From JBPRGH01 sp051418055 (GTDB taxonomy: Bacteria > Bacteroidota > Bacteroidia > Cytophagales > Cyclobacteriaceae): a DNA stretch of 64,000 bases. Positions within the stretch are counted from its first letter, which is position 1; every line of letters starts with the position of its first letter. The notes beneath the pieces were generated by a model that was not told where the DNA came from, made no database searches, and worked only from the letters and a program-made list of their open reading frames with translations. Location of the stretch: NCBI GenBank assembly GCA_051418055.1, contig JBPRGH010000136.1:1-64000 (forward strand). Direction: 5' to 3'. The position numbers and the translations under genes are program-made. Positions 26,621 through 36,081 of the stretch are shown one piece after another.

Positions 26621-28450
26621 ATGTTGAAAACCATATTTTTTTATATATTAATTTTCGTTACCCTAACTGCTTATTCACAAGATCACGATGATATCCAGCT
26701 GGCCAACGAATATTATAGTCAGGGGGAGTCGGAAAAGGCAATTCATTTATTTGAAGAGCTGGCAAAAGATGATAAAAATATTCCGCTCATTCACAATAAC
26801 TATTTCTTTCTACTGCTGGAAAATGGTTTATACAGTGATGCGGAAAAATATCTTAAACGAATCACCCGTAGATTCCCAAATAATTATAACTTCGTTCTCG
26901 ATGAAGGATATCTGTTATACCACAAAAATGAAATTCAAAGAGCGGAAGATTTTTTTAAAGGGTATATTGATGAAGTAAAAGGGAATTCATTCCAGAGCAG
27001 AATGGCTGCTGAATACTTTGTGAACAAACAACTTCACAGCTATGCTGCTGAGGTTTTAAAAGCTGCAAGAAAAACATTAGGAAACAATCAGGCTTATGCA
27101 CTAGAACTAGCAAATATTTATCGAATAATGAATGAAAAGGATCTCATGGTAAATGAGTACCTGAATTATATAAGTAGCAATCCCTCAAATATTAGTTATG
27201 TACAAAATACTTTACAGAATTTATTAACCACACCAGAAGACCTGCAGAGCCTGGAGCAACTTCTTTATGCCAAAATTCAGGATGAACCTGACAATAAAAT
27301 TTATCCTGAACTGATCATATGGGTAAATCTTCAGCAGAAAAATTTTTATGGCGCGTTTATACAGGCAAGGGCACTCGATAAGAGGTTTAATACTCAGGGC
27401 TCAAGAAGTTTGGAAATAGGAACAATCGCTCTTGATAATGATGATTTTGTAAATGCGATAAAAATATTTTCATATATAGTTAAGGAATTTCCCTCAACCC
27501 CAAATTATATCCTGGCAAGGATGTATTTAATAAAATCTTATGAACAACGCGTCCGGAATTCCTATCCGATAGACGAAAGAGAAATTAGAAATCTTGTAAA
27601 TGATTATGCATCATTTATTAAAGAGTTAGGGATTAACAACAGGAGCACAATGGAGGCCATGCGCAATAAAGCACTTCTGCATGCTTTTTATTTAGATGAG
27701 AAAGATTCGGCGGTAATGATTTTGAAGGAGCTGATCAATAATCCTCGTGCGGCTCATGACATTAGATCTGCTTCAAAACTGGATCTCGGCGATATTTATC
27801 TTCTTATGGATCAGCCATGGGAATCGACTTTGCTTTATTCCCAGGTGGAAAAATCAAATTCCGATAGCCCTACCGGCTATGAGGCTAAATTAAAAAACGC
27901 CAAACTTTCATATTATAGGGGAGAATTCCTCCTTGCCCAGGAGCATCTTGATATTTTAAAGGAAGCGACCACAAGGGAGATAGCAAATGATGCTATGGAA
28001 GTAAGCTTGTTGATCAAGGATAACATAGCTTTTGATTCTACAGAAGCGGCAATGCGCGCTTATGCAGCTATTGAGCTTTTGCTTTTTCAAAATAAAATAG
28101 ATGAGGCAAAAGTTACCATTGATTCGCTGCAAAATGCTTTGGGTTTTCACAACCTGCAGGATGAACTTTTGTGGTTGCAGGCTGACATATTAAAGAAAGA
28201 AGGAAACTTTGAAAAAGCCCTAAATAAACTAGAGAAAATAAATGAAAACCATTCTCAGGATATCCTGGGAGATGATGCTTATTTTGAAATGGCAGAAATT
28301 CATGAACGACATCTTAATAATAAAGAAAAGGCCCAGGAGCTATATATGAATTTCCTGACAAAATATCCCGGAAGTGTCTATGTAGCTGAAGCAAGAAAAA
28401 GGTTCAGGCAACTTCGCGGAGATTTTTCCCTTGCACCTGAACTCAACTGA
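26621..28450 (+). CDS. Secreted tetratricopeptide-repeat protein
   Basis: The 609-residue precursor has a signal peptide (ending TLTAYSQ). Several TPR-like helical repeats follow across the whole length, for example ANEYYSQGESEKAIHLFEELAKDD, EKYLKRITRRFPNNYNFVLDEG and KAQELYMNFLTKYPGS. A strong ribosome-binding site AGGAGGAAG (26607-26615) precedes the start. It is probably a periplasmic scaffold; the partner is unknown. Its end is 4 bp from the end of the convergent MltF-like gene. Confidence 0.85.
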   Translation: MLKTIFFYILIFVTLTAYSQDHDDIQLANEYYSQGESEKAIHLFEELAKDDKNIPLIHNNYFFLLLENGLYSDAEKYLKRITRRFPNNYNFVLDEGYLLYHKNEIQRAEDFFKGYIDEVKGNSFQSRMAAEYFVNKQLHSYAAEVLKAARKTLGNNQAYALELANIYRIMNEKDLMVNEYLNYISSNPSNISYVQNTLQNLLTTPEDLQSLEQLLYAKIQDEPDNKIYPELIIWVNLQQKNFYGAFIQARALDKRFNTQGSRSLEIGTIALDNDDFVNAIKIFSYIVKEFPSTPNYILARMYLIKSYEQRVRNSYPIDEREIRNLVNDYASFIKELGINNRSTMEAMRNKALLHAFYLDEKDSAVMILKELINNPRAAHDIRSASKLDLGDIYLLMDQPWESTLLYSQVEKSNSDSPTGYEAKLKNAKLSYYRGEFLLAQEHLDILKEATTREIANDAMEVSLLIKDNIAFDSTEAAMRAYAAIELLLFQNKIDEAKVTIDSLQNALGFHNLQDELLWLQADILKKEGNFEKALNKLEKINENHSQDILGDDAYFEMAEIHERHLNNKEKAQELYMNFLTKYPGSVYVAEARKRFRQLRGDFSLAPELN

Positions 28451-28454
28451 AACA

Positions 28455-29951
28455 TTAAAATACCTGCATAGGTTTATATTCATCTACAGAAGCCATCAGA
28501 GCTTTTTCTGATTTTGAAGGTATGAACTTCTGGTAATGCCCGTAACGTTCAAAAATTTCTGTCACATATGCATATGGCTCACTACCTCTGCAATATCCAT
28601 ATTTCACTACCGGGTCAGTAAAGTACTTACGCTCGCTTAGCTTTAATACAAATTCAGCTACATTTCCATCCCATTTTTTAGGATCCTGGTCATATTTTTC
28701 TGCAAGACGCTGAGCATCAAGCACATGTGCCAAACCACAATTATATGAGGCTAGTGCAAATTTTATTCGCTGTACAGAATCAGGCACATTGTCCCAAAAA
28801 GAGTACAGATAGTCCATGTACTTAACCCCTGCCTGAACGTTCTCCTCAGGGTCGCTGGGATCGGTTACACCTAGTGATTTTGCAGTTGATGGCATTAGCT
28901 GCATTAAACCTACAGCTCCAACCCAACTATTTGTATCTGCTTTGAACTGAGACTCCTGATACATAACAGAGGCAACAAACCTCCAGTCAAATCCATTGGA
29001 ATATTTTTTAATAATGCTGTCGAATGGAGATATCTTATTACCTTTTTTTGAATAAAATTCACTATTAATACGATTTCTAAAAAACCTGCGGTTTTTAAAA
29101 TACTTATTATAGATCACATAGTAATCCACATCTTTACGCATTTTTAAAATCCAGGTATTTACAGCACGTAATAGATCATCAGAAGATTTTCTAACTGCCC
29201 AACCTGTACGTACAGGAAGGCTTAGTGCTGTTGATATATCAATATTTGGATAATCAGCGAGATTTATTTTAGCCTCATTTTCATCCACTACAGCATATTC
29301 ATACTCACCTTTATTTACTTTTTCCATTATTTCATAAGCAGTGAGATAGCCTGGAATTTCGATAATATTGAGTTCCTCACCGATCTCTTCGGATAAATTT
29401 ACCATTCTTTGATAATGGGCAGAATTCTCACGTACATAAATAGGTTTATTAACCAGCTCGAACGGAGCACGTATCATGCTGTTTTCTATCTGATGGATTT
29501 TCATGCTTTTCCAGTTCCACGGCTTTTTCTGAATAAGCACCTGTTTGGTTGTTCTGTGTGGATAAGTAAACTCAGCCCTTTCTTTATTCATTGAATTAAT
29601 GGTAAGGCCCATAGCAATGATATCACCATCACCTTTATGGAGCATCTCATACGCAGCCTCCTGGTCTTTGGCTATGACAATTTCAAGGTTCAGGTCAAGA
29701 TAATTCGCAACTCGTTCGAGAAGCTCATACTCATAACCCATAGGCTTACCTTTATACAAGAAGTAATTTGTTGCACTATACGTAGTAATTGCCGTAAGTA
29801 CACCTTTCTTTCTTATATCTTCAAGATCTATAGCAACTTCATCATATATACCATTATCCTCTGATACTGATACATCAACTTCCCTATGTCCTATTGTATT
29901 TCCCGCCAGGACTAAAGAGGCTATAATTACTATGATTGTTACATATTTCAT
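28455..29951 (-). CDS. MltF-like lytic transglycosylase with solute-binding domain
   Basis: The 498-residue protein has a signal sequence (MKYVTIIVIIASLVLAGN). A family-3 solute-binding-like domain comes first (TAITTYSATNYFLYKGKPMGYEYELLERVANYL). A C-terminal SLT lytic transglycosylase domain follows, with the catalytic glutamate in SVMYQESQFKADTNSWVGAVGLMQLMPSTAKSLGV. This is the layout of MltF, which cleaves peptidoglycan with anhydro-muropeptide release. The start at 29951 has a GGAGT ribosome site about 9 bp upstream; a 9-codon extension to 29978 is less likely. Confidence 0.9.
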   Translation of the reverse strand: MKYVTIIVIIASLVLAGNTIGHREVDVSVSEDNGIYDEVAIDLEDIRKKGVLTAITTYSATNYFLYKGKPMGYEYELLERVANYLDLNLEIVIAKDQEAAYEMLHKGDGDIIAMGLTINSMNKERAEFTYPHRTTKQVLIQKKPWNWKSMKIHQIENSMIRAPFELVNKPIYVRENSAHYQRMVNLSEEIGEELNIIEIPGYLTAYEIMEKVNKGEYEYAVVDENEAKINLADYPNIDISTALSLPVRTGWAVRKSSDDLLRAVNTWILKMRKDVDYYVIYNKYFKNRRFFRNRINSEFYSKKGNKISPFDSIIKKYSNGFDWRFVASVMYQESQFKADTNSWVGAVGLMQLMPSTAKSLGVTDPSDPEENVQAGVKYMDYLYSFWDNVPDSVQRIKFALASYNCGLAHVLDAQRLAEKYDQDPKKWDGNVAEFVLKLSERKYFTDPVVKYGYCRGSEPYAYVTEIFERYGHYQKFIPSKSEKALMASVDEYKPMQVF

Positions 29952-30315
29952 TTTATACTCCAATCTCACTTTCATCACTTTATATCATGCAAAAAGCAGC
30001 CCATCTTGAATAAAGGGCCTTTTAAGAGGAAATAGTGCTTTTTACGGGTATTTAATAAGTTATTATGTAGAAATATATCCCATATAATGTCAAAAAACTT
30101 TATTCTTTAGGCCAAAAGCTTACACTAGAAGAAAAAAATCGATCAGGATAAAATAAAACAGAAATAAAGAACAATTAATTTCAATGCCGAAAAGGTACAC
30201 TATTTCTTCTATTTGAAAGAACTCATAACATCCTGATAGCGAATACTGTTAATTACCATATTAAACTTTTGAAAAATTTGTTTTATTTTAATGCTTGAAT
30301 AAAAATAACTCTATA
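29952..30315. other. 364-bp divergent spacer without recognised features
   Basis: This AT-rich spacer lies between the divergent mltF-like and small lipoprotein genes. I found no open frame of note, no clear TAnnTTTG promoter on either strand and no repeats of the families described elsewhere. Confidence 0.5.
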
Positions 30316-30573
30316 ATGAAATACATTGGAATAATTCTTTTAGCCTCTTTCATCTCATTAATGAGCTGTAATAATAAAGCCACAAATGAGGAAGAAGAGA
30401 TAGATGTGGAAGAAGTTGCTCCTGATCAGGAAGTGCGCTATGAAGGTACCACAGAAGAAATTCGTGAAATGGATTCGCTGGTTATCGAAATGGATAAGTC
30501 TCTTAAAGTACTTGAAAGGGATTTAGAGAAAACTGAAAAGGATGTTAAAAATCTTTTAAAAGACGTTGAATAA
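30316..30573 (+). CDS. Small acidic lipoprotein, coupled to a coiled-coil protein
   Basis: The 85-residue precursor has a lipoprotein signal with the cysteine at MSCNNK. The mature part is acidic (EEEEIDVEEVAPDQE) and then helical (MDKSLKVLERDLEKTEKDVKNLL). The start ATG at 30316 is used because it begins the signal peptide; an upstream in-frame codon is less likely. The next gene follows 10 bp later. Confidence 0.7.
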   Translation: MKYIGIILLASFISLMSCNNKATNEEEEIDVEEVAPDQEVRYEGTTEEIREMDSLVIEMDKSLKVLERDLEKTEKDVKNLLKDVE

Positions 30574-30582
30574 AAAAATATT

Positions 30583-31215
30583 ATGAAGTACCTATTGAAT
30601 TTTCTAATTATTACTTGCCTTGTAGTTACGGGTGCAAAGGCCCAGGAATATAGTGAGCAGGAACGAAGAAAAGTAATCTCCGAATTAGACGATGCCATCG
30701 AACAGGCCCGTGAGCGAATTGACCGGATGCAGGAATATGGCAAACTGCAAAGGGCTCAGTATATGGAGGAAGAAGCGGTAATCCGTGATGCTGAGCAAAG
30801 GCTTGATTTGCTTAGGAAGGGTACATATGTTGAACCTTCTGAAATTGAAGAATGGAAAACAAAGCTTTCTAAACTTGGCGTTGACCCGGAACAGGAGGGG
30901 CCGGGAGTACAATATAGTGATAAAGAAATGTCTCCGGAAAGAAAAGCCGCTGAAGAAAGAAAAAGAACTTCAGTTGAGCGGTCGGAAGAAACTCTTGCAA
31001 GAGCTGATCAGCTTGTTGCTCGATCAACAGAGCGTATTGAAAAAGTAAAGACAAAACTTGAGCAGCAAAAAGTTCAGGGTAAAATTTCGGAACAGCAGTA
31101 TCAGGAGAAAATGGAAAAAGTAAGAACAGCGGAGGATAGAATTCAGAGGTTGAAAGACCGAATTGAGGAACACCGAATGTCAGTGGCAGAAGTTCTTGAA
31201 TCAGAAGGAAATTAA
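30583..31215 (+). CDS. Secreted coiled-coil protein, unknown function
   Basis: The 210-residue precursor has a signal peptide ending VTGAKAQ. The mature protein is almost entirely charged helix, with coiled-coil stretches at ISELDDAIEQARERIDRMQEYG and RADQLVARSTERIEKVKTKLEQQ. I recognise no domain. It probably forms an operon with the small lipoprotein just upstream. A terminator-like hairpin follows. Confidence 0.75.
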   Translation: MKYLLNFLIITCLVVTGAKAQEYSEQERRKVISELDDAIEQARERIDRMQEYGKLQRAQYMEEEAVIRDAEQRLDLLRKGTYVEPSEIEEWKTKLSKLGVDPEQEGPGVQYSDKEMSPERKAAEERKRTSVERSEETLARADQLVARSTERIEKVKTKLEQQKVQGKISEQQYQEKMEKVRTAEDRIQRLKDRIEEHRMSVAEVLESEGN

Positions 31216-31224
31216 TAATAATTT

Positions 31225-31262
31225 AAAAAAGCCAATGGTTTATACTGTTGGCTTCTTTTTTA
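31225..31262 (+). terminator. Rho-independent terminator after the coiled-coil gene
   Basis: A run of As leads into GCCAA (31231-31235), which pairs with TTGGC (31248-31252) around a short loop, followed by TTCTTTTTT. It lies about 10 bp after the stop codon of the coiled-coil gene. Confidence 0.75.
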
Positions 31263-31361
31263 ACCCCCATGATTTATAGTTTCATATCTTCTTCACCTTT
31301 TTTAATCACTGGTTCTGCCGAATGATTTTTATTTCTTATGACTCTGGCCTTTACTAAGCTT

Positions 31362-31616
31362 TCATTTTCGATTAGCATTATTGGAGGGCTTTGCAGGTAT
31401 AAGTATTTTTATTAACGTAAAAACAAACAGCAGCCAGGGAAAGCTGTGCATTAAAAGATCTAGATAATCTAAAGTCGCCATTCCTTCTCCACCACCAAAA
31501 ATCCAGCGAATTTTACCAAATAAATGTGGCTCAGGATTAAAGGGCGCCAGTCCTAAAGTAAGAACAAGTAAAACCGGGATTACCAGCTGATTATATTTTT
31601 TTTCTTTTAAATCCAT
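31362..31616 (-). CDS. Small two-helix membrane protein
   Basis: The 84-residue protein has two hydrophobic helices (VIPVLLVLTLGLAP and LLMHSFPWLLFVFTLIKILIP) linked by a glycine-rich loop (FGGGEGMATLDYLDL). I recognise no family. Its start overlaps the end of the sterol-desaturase-like gene by 26 bp, so they are probably translated from one transcript and may function together in a membrane. Confidence 0.7.
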   Translation of the reverse strand: MDLKEKKYNQLVIPVLLVLTLGLAPFNPEPHLFGKIRWIFGGGEGMATLDYLDLLMHSFPWLLFVFTLIKILIPAKPSNNANRK

Positions 31617-32481
31617 AGAAAATTTGACTAAAAAATCCTTTGGGAAATTTTTCCATCCCTGAAAATCCCAATTTTATATCACGTCCTTCATATGGGATAT
31701 AATCCGTCTTAAAAAGATAATCCCATATGCTAAGGCTAATCCCAAAGTTCACCCCATGTCGCTTCTCCTTTGGCAGATCATGTGCATGATGCCAGATATG
31801 CATTTGAGGATTGTTTAAAATATATCTGAACGGCCCGAGGTTGAGCCGCAGGTTCGAATGATTAAAATGTCCGATAGCTAAGGAAATAATGTGAATTATA
31901 AAGAAATCCCGAAGCCCAATTCCTATAAGGGCAAGCGGAATATACTCTATAGTCCGATAAACTACTGTTTCCATCCAATGGTATCTTAAATGAGCAGCAA
32001 AACCCATTTGTTCAACTGAATGATGTACTTTATGAAACTCCCATAAGGCAGGGCTCGCATGAAGTAACCGATGCACCCACCACTGGATAAAATCCCGAAT
32101 TATAAACCCAATAAGGAGGTGAGACCACATAGGCCACTCCATAACATTGAAAGCGACAACATTTGTAATGCCGATACTTGCCAGGGCATTATTGAACAGG
32201 TCTACCACTACATCGGAAGAGGCATTGTAAATGATAAGTGAAAAAAGAAAAAAGTTGAAGAACATGTAAAAAACATCAAGCCAGAAATCTTTTCTAAACG
32301 CTTTATGCTTTTTATGCCAGGGAAAAGTTGCTTCAAGAATAAAAAAAACTACTGAAATACCAATCAGCCAATAAAAATAGTTATGCCAAGAAGGATGTGT
32401 AATCTCATGCCACAGATAATTAGCATAATTTTTATAGCCGTTAATAAATGTCTCCAGGTATCTTTCCATCACAATTGACAA
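31591..32481 (-). CDS. Fatty-acid hydroxylase / sterol desaturase-family protein
   Basis: The 296-residue membrane protein has the histidine-box pattern of di-iron hydroxylases: HRLLH, HKVHHSV, HFNHSN and HIWHHAHD, with transmembrane segments before and between. These enzymes hydroxylate or desaturate lipids, using O2 and a di-iron centre on the cytoplasmic side. The substrate cannot be told. The start is either the first ATG or the one at residue 5. Confidence 0.9.
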   Translation of the reverse strand: MSIVMERYLETFINGYKNYANYLWHEITHPSWHNYFYWLIGISVVFFILEATFPWHKKHKAFRKDFWLDVFYMFFNFFLFSLIIYNASSDVVVDLFNNALASIGITNVVAFNVMEWPMWSHLLIGFIIRDFIQWWVHRLLHASPALWEFHKVHHSVEQMGFAAHLRYHWMETVVYRTIEYIPLALIGIGLRDFFIIHIISLAIGHFNHSNLRLNLGPFRYILNNPQMHIWHHAHDLPKEKRHGVNFGISLSIWDYLFKTDYIPYEGRDIKLGFSGMEKFPKGFFSQIFYGFKRKKI

Positions 32482-32536
32482 ATATCCTCATAAAAAGGAT
32501 CATTATCTGTAATGAAAGTTACAAAGCAGGATAGAA

Positions 32537-33094
32537 TTATTCAATTACGGCCTCAATCTCCGACATTTTATCTTGAGAAAAAGCCCCTGAGGTTGCATAG
32601 ATTATTTTGCCGTCTTTATCCAGTACGAAAAAATATGGGATATCTTTTTTTTCAAAATCCAGGGCATCTTTATATGTCTTTAGATCACCTTTATAGAAAA
32701 GAATGTATGGATGCAGGTTAGGGTCTATATTTTTTGCAGCCTTATTTTTTGCAGCACCCGCACCGGCAGCTTTTACACCAGTAAACATTGGAATGAAATA
32801 AACATTGACATCATAGGTAAAAGCAGAAAATAAGCCGTCACTTTCCTGGATAAATTTTTCAAAGACAGGCTGAAACCAGGTTTCCAGATCATCCTCACTC
32901 TTTTTCGAATAAGCCATTCCTAAAAGTGTAAATTTCCCCTTCGTGTTTACCGGAATAATTATTTTTTCATCGGTGATCGTTTCCCCTTCAAGCTGTGGAA
33001 AAGGCATATTAATTACCTGGGCCTTAAGTTGCCCCGTACTTAAAAATAGTACCATGCTTAAAAGCAGAAGTTGAATTTTGAACAGGTTTTTCAT
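32537..33094 (-). CDS. Secreted thioredoxin-fold protein without CxxC
   Basis: The 185-residue precursor has a signal peptide (ending STGQLKAQ). A thioredoxin-like fold follows (KGKFTLLGMAYSKKSEDDLETW ... YFFVLDKDGKIIYATSGAFS), but the usual CxxC is replaced by AYSKKSED. It resembles ATP10-like proteins, which have no redox-active cysteines. Its role is unknown. Confidence 0.75.
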   Translation of the reverse strand: MKNLFKIQLLLLSMVLFLSTGQLKAQVINMPFPQLEGETITDEKIIIPVNTKGKFTLLGMAYSKKSEDDLETWFQPVFEKFIQESDGLFSAFTYDVNVYFIPMFTGVKAAGAGAAKNKAAKNIDPNLHPYILFYKGDLKTYKDALDFEKKDIPYFFVLDKDGKIIYATSGAFSQDKMSEIEAVIE

Positions 33095-33134
33095 ACATGA
33101 TCAACGACGGAGAAATTTATTTGTTATACAAGAG

Positions 33135-34703
33135 TCATTTTAGTACGTGGATCTTATGTTCTCCATGGTTTACTTTTACACGCTGATCTAAAGTATCTTT
33201 GGCAAATTGGTCGCGGAAATTATCTACAAAATACCACTCAGCTTTTACTTCATCACGGTTTAGGGTGATCAGCATATAACCATGATCCCGCATGTTTACA
33301 TATTTTAGATGAGGGTTTAATGGCTTCAGGTATGTTTTTTCATAAAGCTTAACACTATCTGCGGGAAAGCGCTCATCGGCATTTCCACTGTTTACACTTG
33401 GAGCCCCAAACTCCACGGCCATCGCTCCTATGCCTGTAACGCTATCATATTTAACAAAAGGATTGGGTGTTACTTCAAAAGCCCATGAAGCATGTGTATC
33501 TCCTGTGAGAAAAATCACATTATTGATTTCTTTTGATTTTATAAAATCTACAATTTCTTTTCTTTCCAAAGGATAGCCATCCCAGGAATCCGGGTTAATA
33601 TTAAAATCTGGGCGACCATAATTCAGATAAGAAAAAACAACCTGATTGCCAATGAGCTGCCAGCGTTCGTCATTTTCTTCAAGATTTTCTAAAAACCAGT
33701 TAAGCTGCTCTTCTCCAAGCATAGTATGATCGGGAGGAAGAGTAGCGATAGAGGTAGTGTCATCGGCGGGCTCTGTTCTTCCTGCCAGACGCTCATCAAG
33801 CATGATCAATTGTGCCATGTCACCAAACTGAAAGCTTCTGTAATGTTCCTGGTCTTCACGTACCGGCATCCATTCATAATAAACTTTCGTTGCCACTTTC
33901 TTACGCTTTTCATAGCTGCCCTCCTCCGGTTGATGGTTTTGAGCGCCGGTTTTATATGCATTATTAGCAATTTCATGATCATCCCAGACAGCAATAAAAG
34001 GATGCATCTGGTGGATGGCCTGAAGATCTTTATCCAGGCGATACTGGCTGTATCTGGTACGATAATCCTCTAATGAAATAATCTCATGTGGAGGTTCGTG
34101 AAATCTTCCTATCGTGGTGTCCCCATAAGTACCAACACCATATTCATATATATAATCTCCCAAATGAAGAACAGCATTAATATCATCACGATTGGCAATG
34201 TGTTTGTAAGGATTAAAATATCCGAACTCCCAATTGCTACAGCTTACAACAGCAAATTTTGCTTCTTTGGTAGCACCTACAGGAAGTGTACGTGTTCGCC
34301 CTACAGGAGAAAAGATCTCACCGCTTTTAAACCTGTAAAAATAAGTCTGACCGGGTTGTAAACCTGTAACATCAACTTTTACTGTATGATCATTGGCCGC
34401 TTCAGCTGTTGCGCCCCCAGATTTAACTATATTTTGAAACGTCGAATCTTCGGATACCTGCCAAAGCAAAGTAACCTCATTGCTTGATTCTGCATGGACA
34501 CGAGTCCAGATAATTACAGCATCAGATAATGGGTCCCCTGATGCAACCCCATGATAAAATGGTTTTAATGCCGGATTATAAAGGGGTGATAAGGGGCCGG
34601 TAACCTCAGGTGTTTCTTCGGCAACCCGGCTCAGGCAACCGGGCAAAATTAAAAAAAGTATTAAGTAGCGTAATAACTTGTGTTTTTTAAAAAATGTGAG
34701 CAT
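33135..34703 (-). CDS. PhoD-like alkaline phosphatase D-family lipoprotein
   Basis: The 522-residue protein has a lipoprotein signal (ILPGC). An N-terminal fibronectin-like domain (FYHGVASGDPLSDAVIIWTRV) precedes the metallophosphatase core: AVVSCSN, LHLGDYIYEYG, AVWDDHEIANNAY and FLTGDTHASWAFEV, which supply the metal ligands. PhoD enzymes are phosphodiesterases/phosphatases, generally extracytoplasmic and often induced by phosphate limitation. No Pho box was recognised. Confidence 0.92.
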   Translation of the reverse strand: MLTFFKKHKLLRYLILFLILPGCLSRVAEETPEVTGPLSPLYNPALKPFYHGVASGDPLSDAVIIWTRVHAESSNEVTLLWQVSEDSTFQNIVKSGGATAEAANDHTVKVDVTGLQPGQTYFYRFKSGEIFSPVGRTRTLPVGATKEAKFAVVSCSNWEFGYFNPYKHIANRDDINAVLHLGDYIYEYGVGTYGDTTIGRFHEPPHEIISLEDYRTRYSQYRLDKDLQAIHQMHPFIAVWDDHEIANNAYKTGAQNHQPEEGSYEKRKKVATKVYYEWMPVREDQEHYRSFQFGDMAQLIMLDERLAGRTEPADDTTSIATLPPDHTMLGEEQLNWFLENLEENDERWQLIGNQVVFSYLNYGRPDFNINPDSWDGYPLERKEIVDFIKSKEINNVIFLTGDTHASWAFEVTPNPFVKYDSVTGIGAMAVEFGAPSVNSGNADERFPADSVKLYEKTYLKPLNPHLKYVNMRDHGYMLITLNRDEVKAEWYFVDNFRDQFAKDTLDQRVKVNHGEHKIHVLK

Positions 34704-34709
34704 AATATT

Positions 34710-35759
34710 TTATAGTGGCTTTAAACCTGAAAATTTATTTCCTTCTTTTAACAACACAAAATCATTTTTATCTATTTTAGATTTTTCAATTGCCGCTTTA
34801 AGTTCCAGAGGCGGATCATATTGTCCATCATCTGCAAGAGGAAATGTGCCGTAGTGCATGCCGATACTTTTACTTATTTGCATATCCTGATGGACCTTCA
34901 CTGCTTCTTCAGGATCTAAATGTATGGGTGACATAAACCAGCGGGGTTTATAAGCTCCAATGGGTAAAAATGCCAGATCAATTTTGGGATGTTTTTTAGC
35001 TATGTCTGAAAACATCCGTTCATTGTATCCGGTGTCGCCGGCAAAATATAGCTTTTGCTTATCATCAAAAATCATATAGCCACCCCATAAAGTTTTATCC
35101 CTGTCGAACAATCCACGGCCGGAAAAATGCTGTGCCGGGACCATTTCTATATTTAATGATTCTACTGCATAACTCTTCCACCAGTTTAATGGAATAGTGT
35201 TTCCAATATTATTTTTTTTGAGATGCTGCTCAACGCCCAGCGGAACAATAATTTTAGGTTTATCCCGTTCCCAAAGCATTTTTATTGTGGGAAGATCAAG
35301 GTGATCATAGTGGTTGTGGCTGATGATAACAGCGTCTATTTTTGGAAGGTCTTTAAAAGCAATCCCGGGAGGTCGCATCCGTTTGGGCCCTGCAAAGCTA
35401 AAGGGACTGGTGCGTTCACTCCAGATTGGATCAGTTAGAATATTTTTATCCTTCCACTGTATCAGGAAGGTAGCATGATTTACAAAATAAACCGTTAGTT
35501 CATTTTCTGAAGAATTTGGAACAGTAGCAGGTTTATCATTTATCTCTCGCCATTGTCCCGGATCACGGGTTATAGCCCATTTAAGTACATCAAGAAAGCC
35601 TTTAGCTTCTACATTATCATAATTTGTAAATTTCGAACCATCGAAGAAGTTATTTTTCGGACCTTTATAAGCGGGTGCTGAAATAAATAAACCAACAACT
35701 AGTCCCAGAAACAGAAGGGATAGAGGTACCGCGAGAATTAAATACATAGGTTTAAGCAT
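34710..35759 (-). CDS. Metallo-beta-lactamase fold hydrolase (NAPE-PLD/UlaG-like)
   Basis: The 349-residue protein has an N-terminal membrane anchor and the MBL motif SHNHYDHLD, along with FVNHATFLIQ, YFAGDTGYNE and IGMHYGTFPLADDG. The overall pattern is that of NAPE-hydrolysing phospholipase D-like and UlaG-like hydrolases. It should be zinc-dependent and act on a phosphodiester or lactone. It shares a strand with the PhoD-like gene, 6 bp away, so they could be co-transcribed. Confidence 0.9.
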   Translation of the reverse strand: MLKPMYLILAVPLSLLFLGLVVGLFISAPAYKGPKNNFFDGSKFTNYDNVEAKGFLDVLKWAITRDPGQWREINDKPATVPNSSENELTVYFVNHATFLIQWKDKNILTDPIWSERTSPFSFAGPKRMRPPGIAFKDLPKIDAVIISHNHYDHLDLPTIKMLWERDKPKIIVPLGVEQHLKKNNIGNTIPLNWWKSYAVESLNIEMVPAQHFSGRGLFDRDKTLWGGYMIFDDKQKLYFAGDTGYNERMFSDIAKKHPKIDLAFLPIGAYKPRWFMSPIHLDPEEAVKVHQDMQISKSIGMHYGTFPLADDGQYDPPLELKAAIEKSKIDKNDFVLLKEGNKFSGLKPL

Positions 35760-35807
35760 TAGAATGCCGCAAAGTCTGTTTAAAATTACAAAAAAGATTT
35801 TCCGGCA

Positions 35808-36002
35808 ATGGAATTTATAAGATCATTTATACTTCTAATTCTTTTTATTGATCTTTTGTTACTGCTCATAGGCCTGATACGGCCTACGGTAGTAGTTTGG
35901 TGGGAAGATGTACAGAATAGGAGGAAGGTTATAAAAATTTACGGCACGGCTGCTATTCTGTTCTTGACAATATATTTCTTTTTATTCTTTCTAATAGACT
36001 AA
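35808..36002 (+). CDS. Small two-helix membrane protein
   Basis: The 64-residue protein has two hydrophobic helices (FILLILFIDLLLLLIGLI and AAILFLTIYFFLFFLI) joined by a short charged loop, VVVWWEDVQNRRKVIKIYG. I do not recognise it. It faces the large secreted-protein gene in a convergent pair, and is followed by a strong terminator. Confidence 0.65.
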   Translation: MEFIRSFILLILFIDLLLLLIGLIRPTVVVWWEDVQNRRKVIKIYGTAAILFLTIYFFLFFLID

Positions 36003-36033
36003 CTCAAGGGAAACACGTCTCTTGTTTAACAAA

Positions 36034-36055
36034 AAAAGCGGCATATGCCGCTTTT
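36034..36055. terminator. Bidirectional terminator between convergent genes
   Basis: A perfect 22-bp palindrome with arms AAAAGCGGCAT and its complement is flanked by A and T runs on both sides. It serves both the small membrane-protein gene and the large minus-strand gene at 36082-40926. Confidence 0.88.
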
Positions 36056-36081
36056 CAAAAATTATCATTGTCCAGAATCAA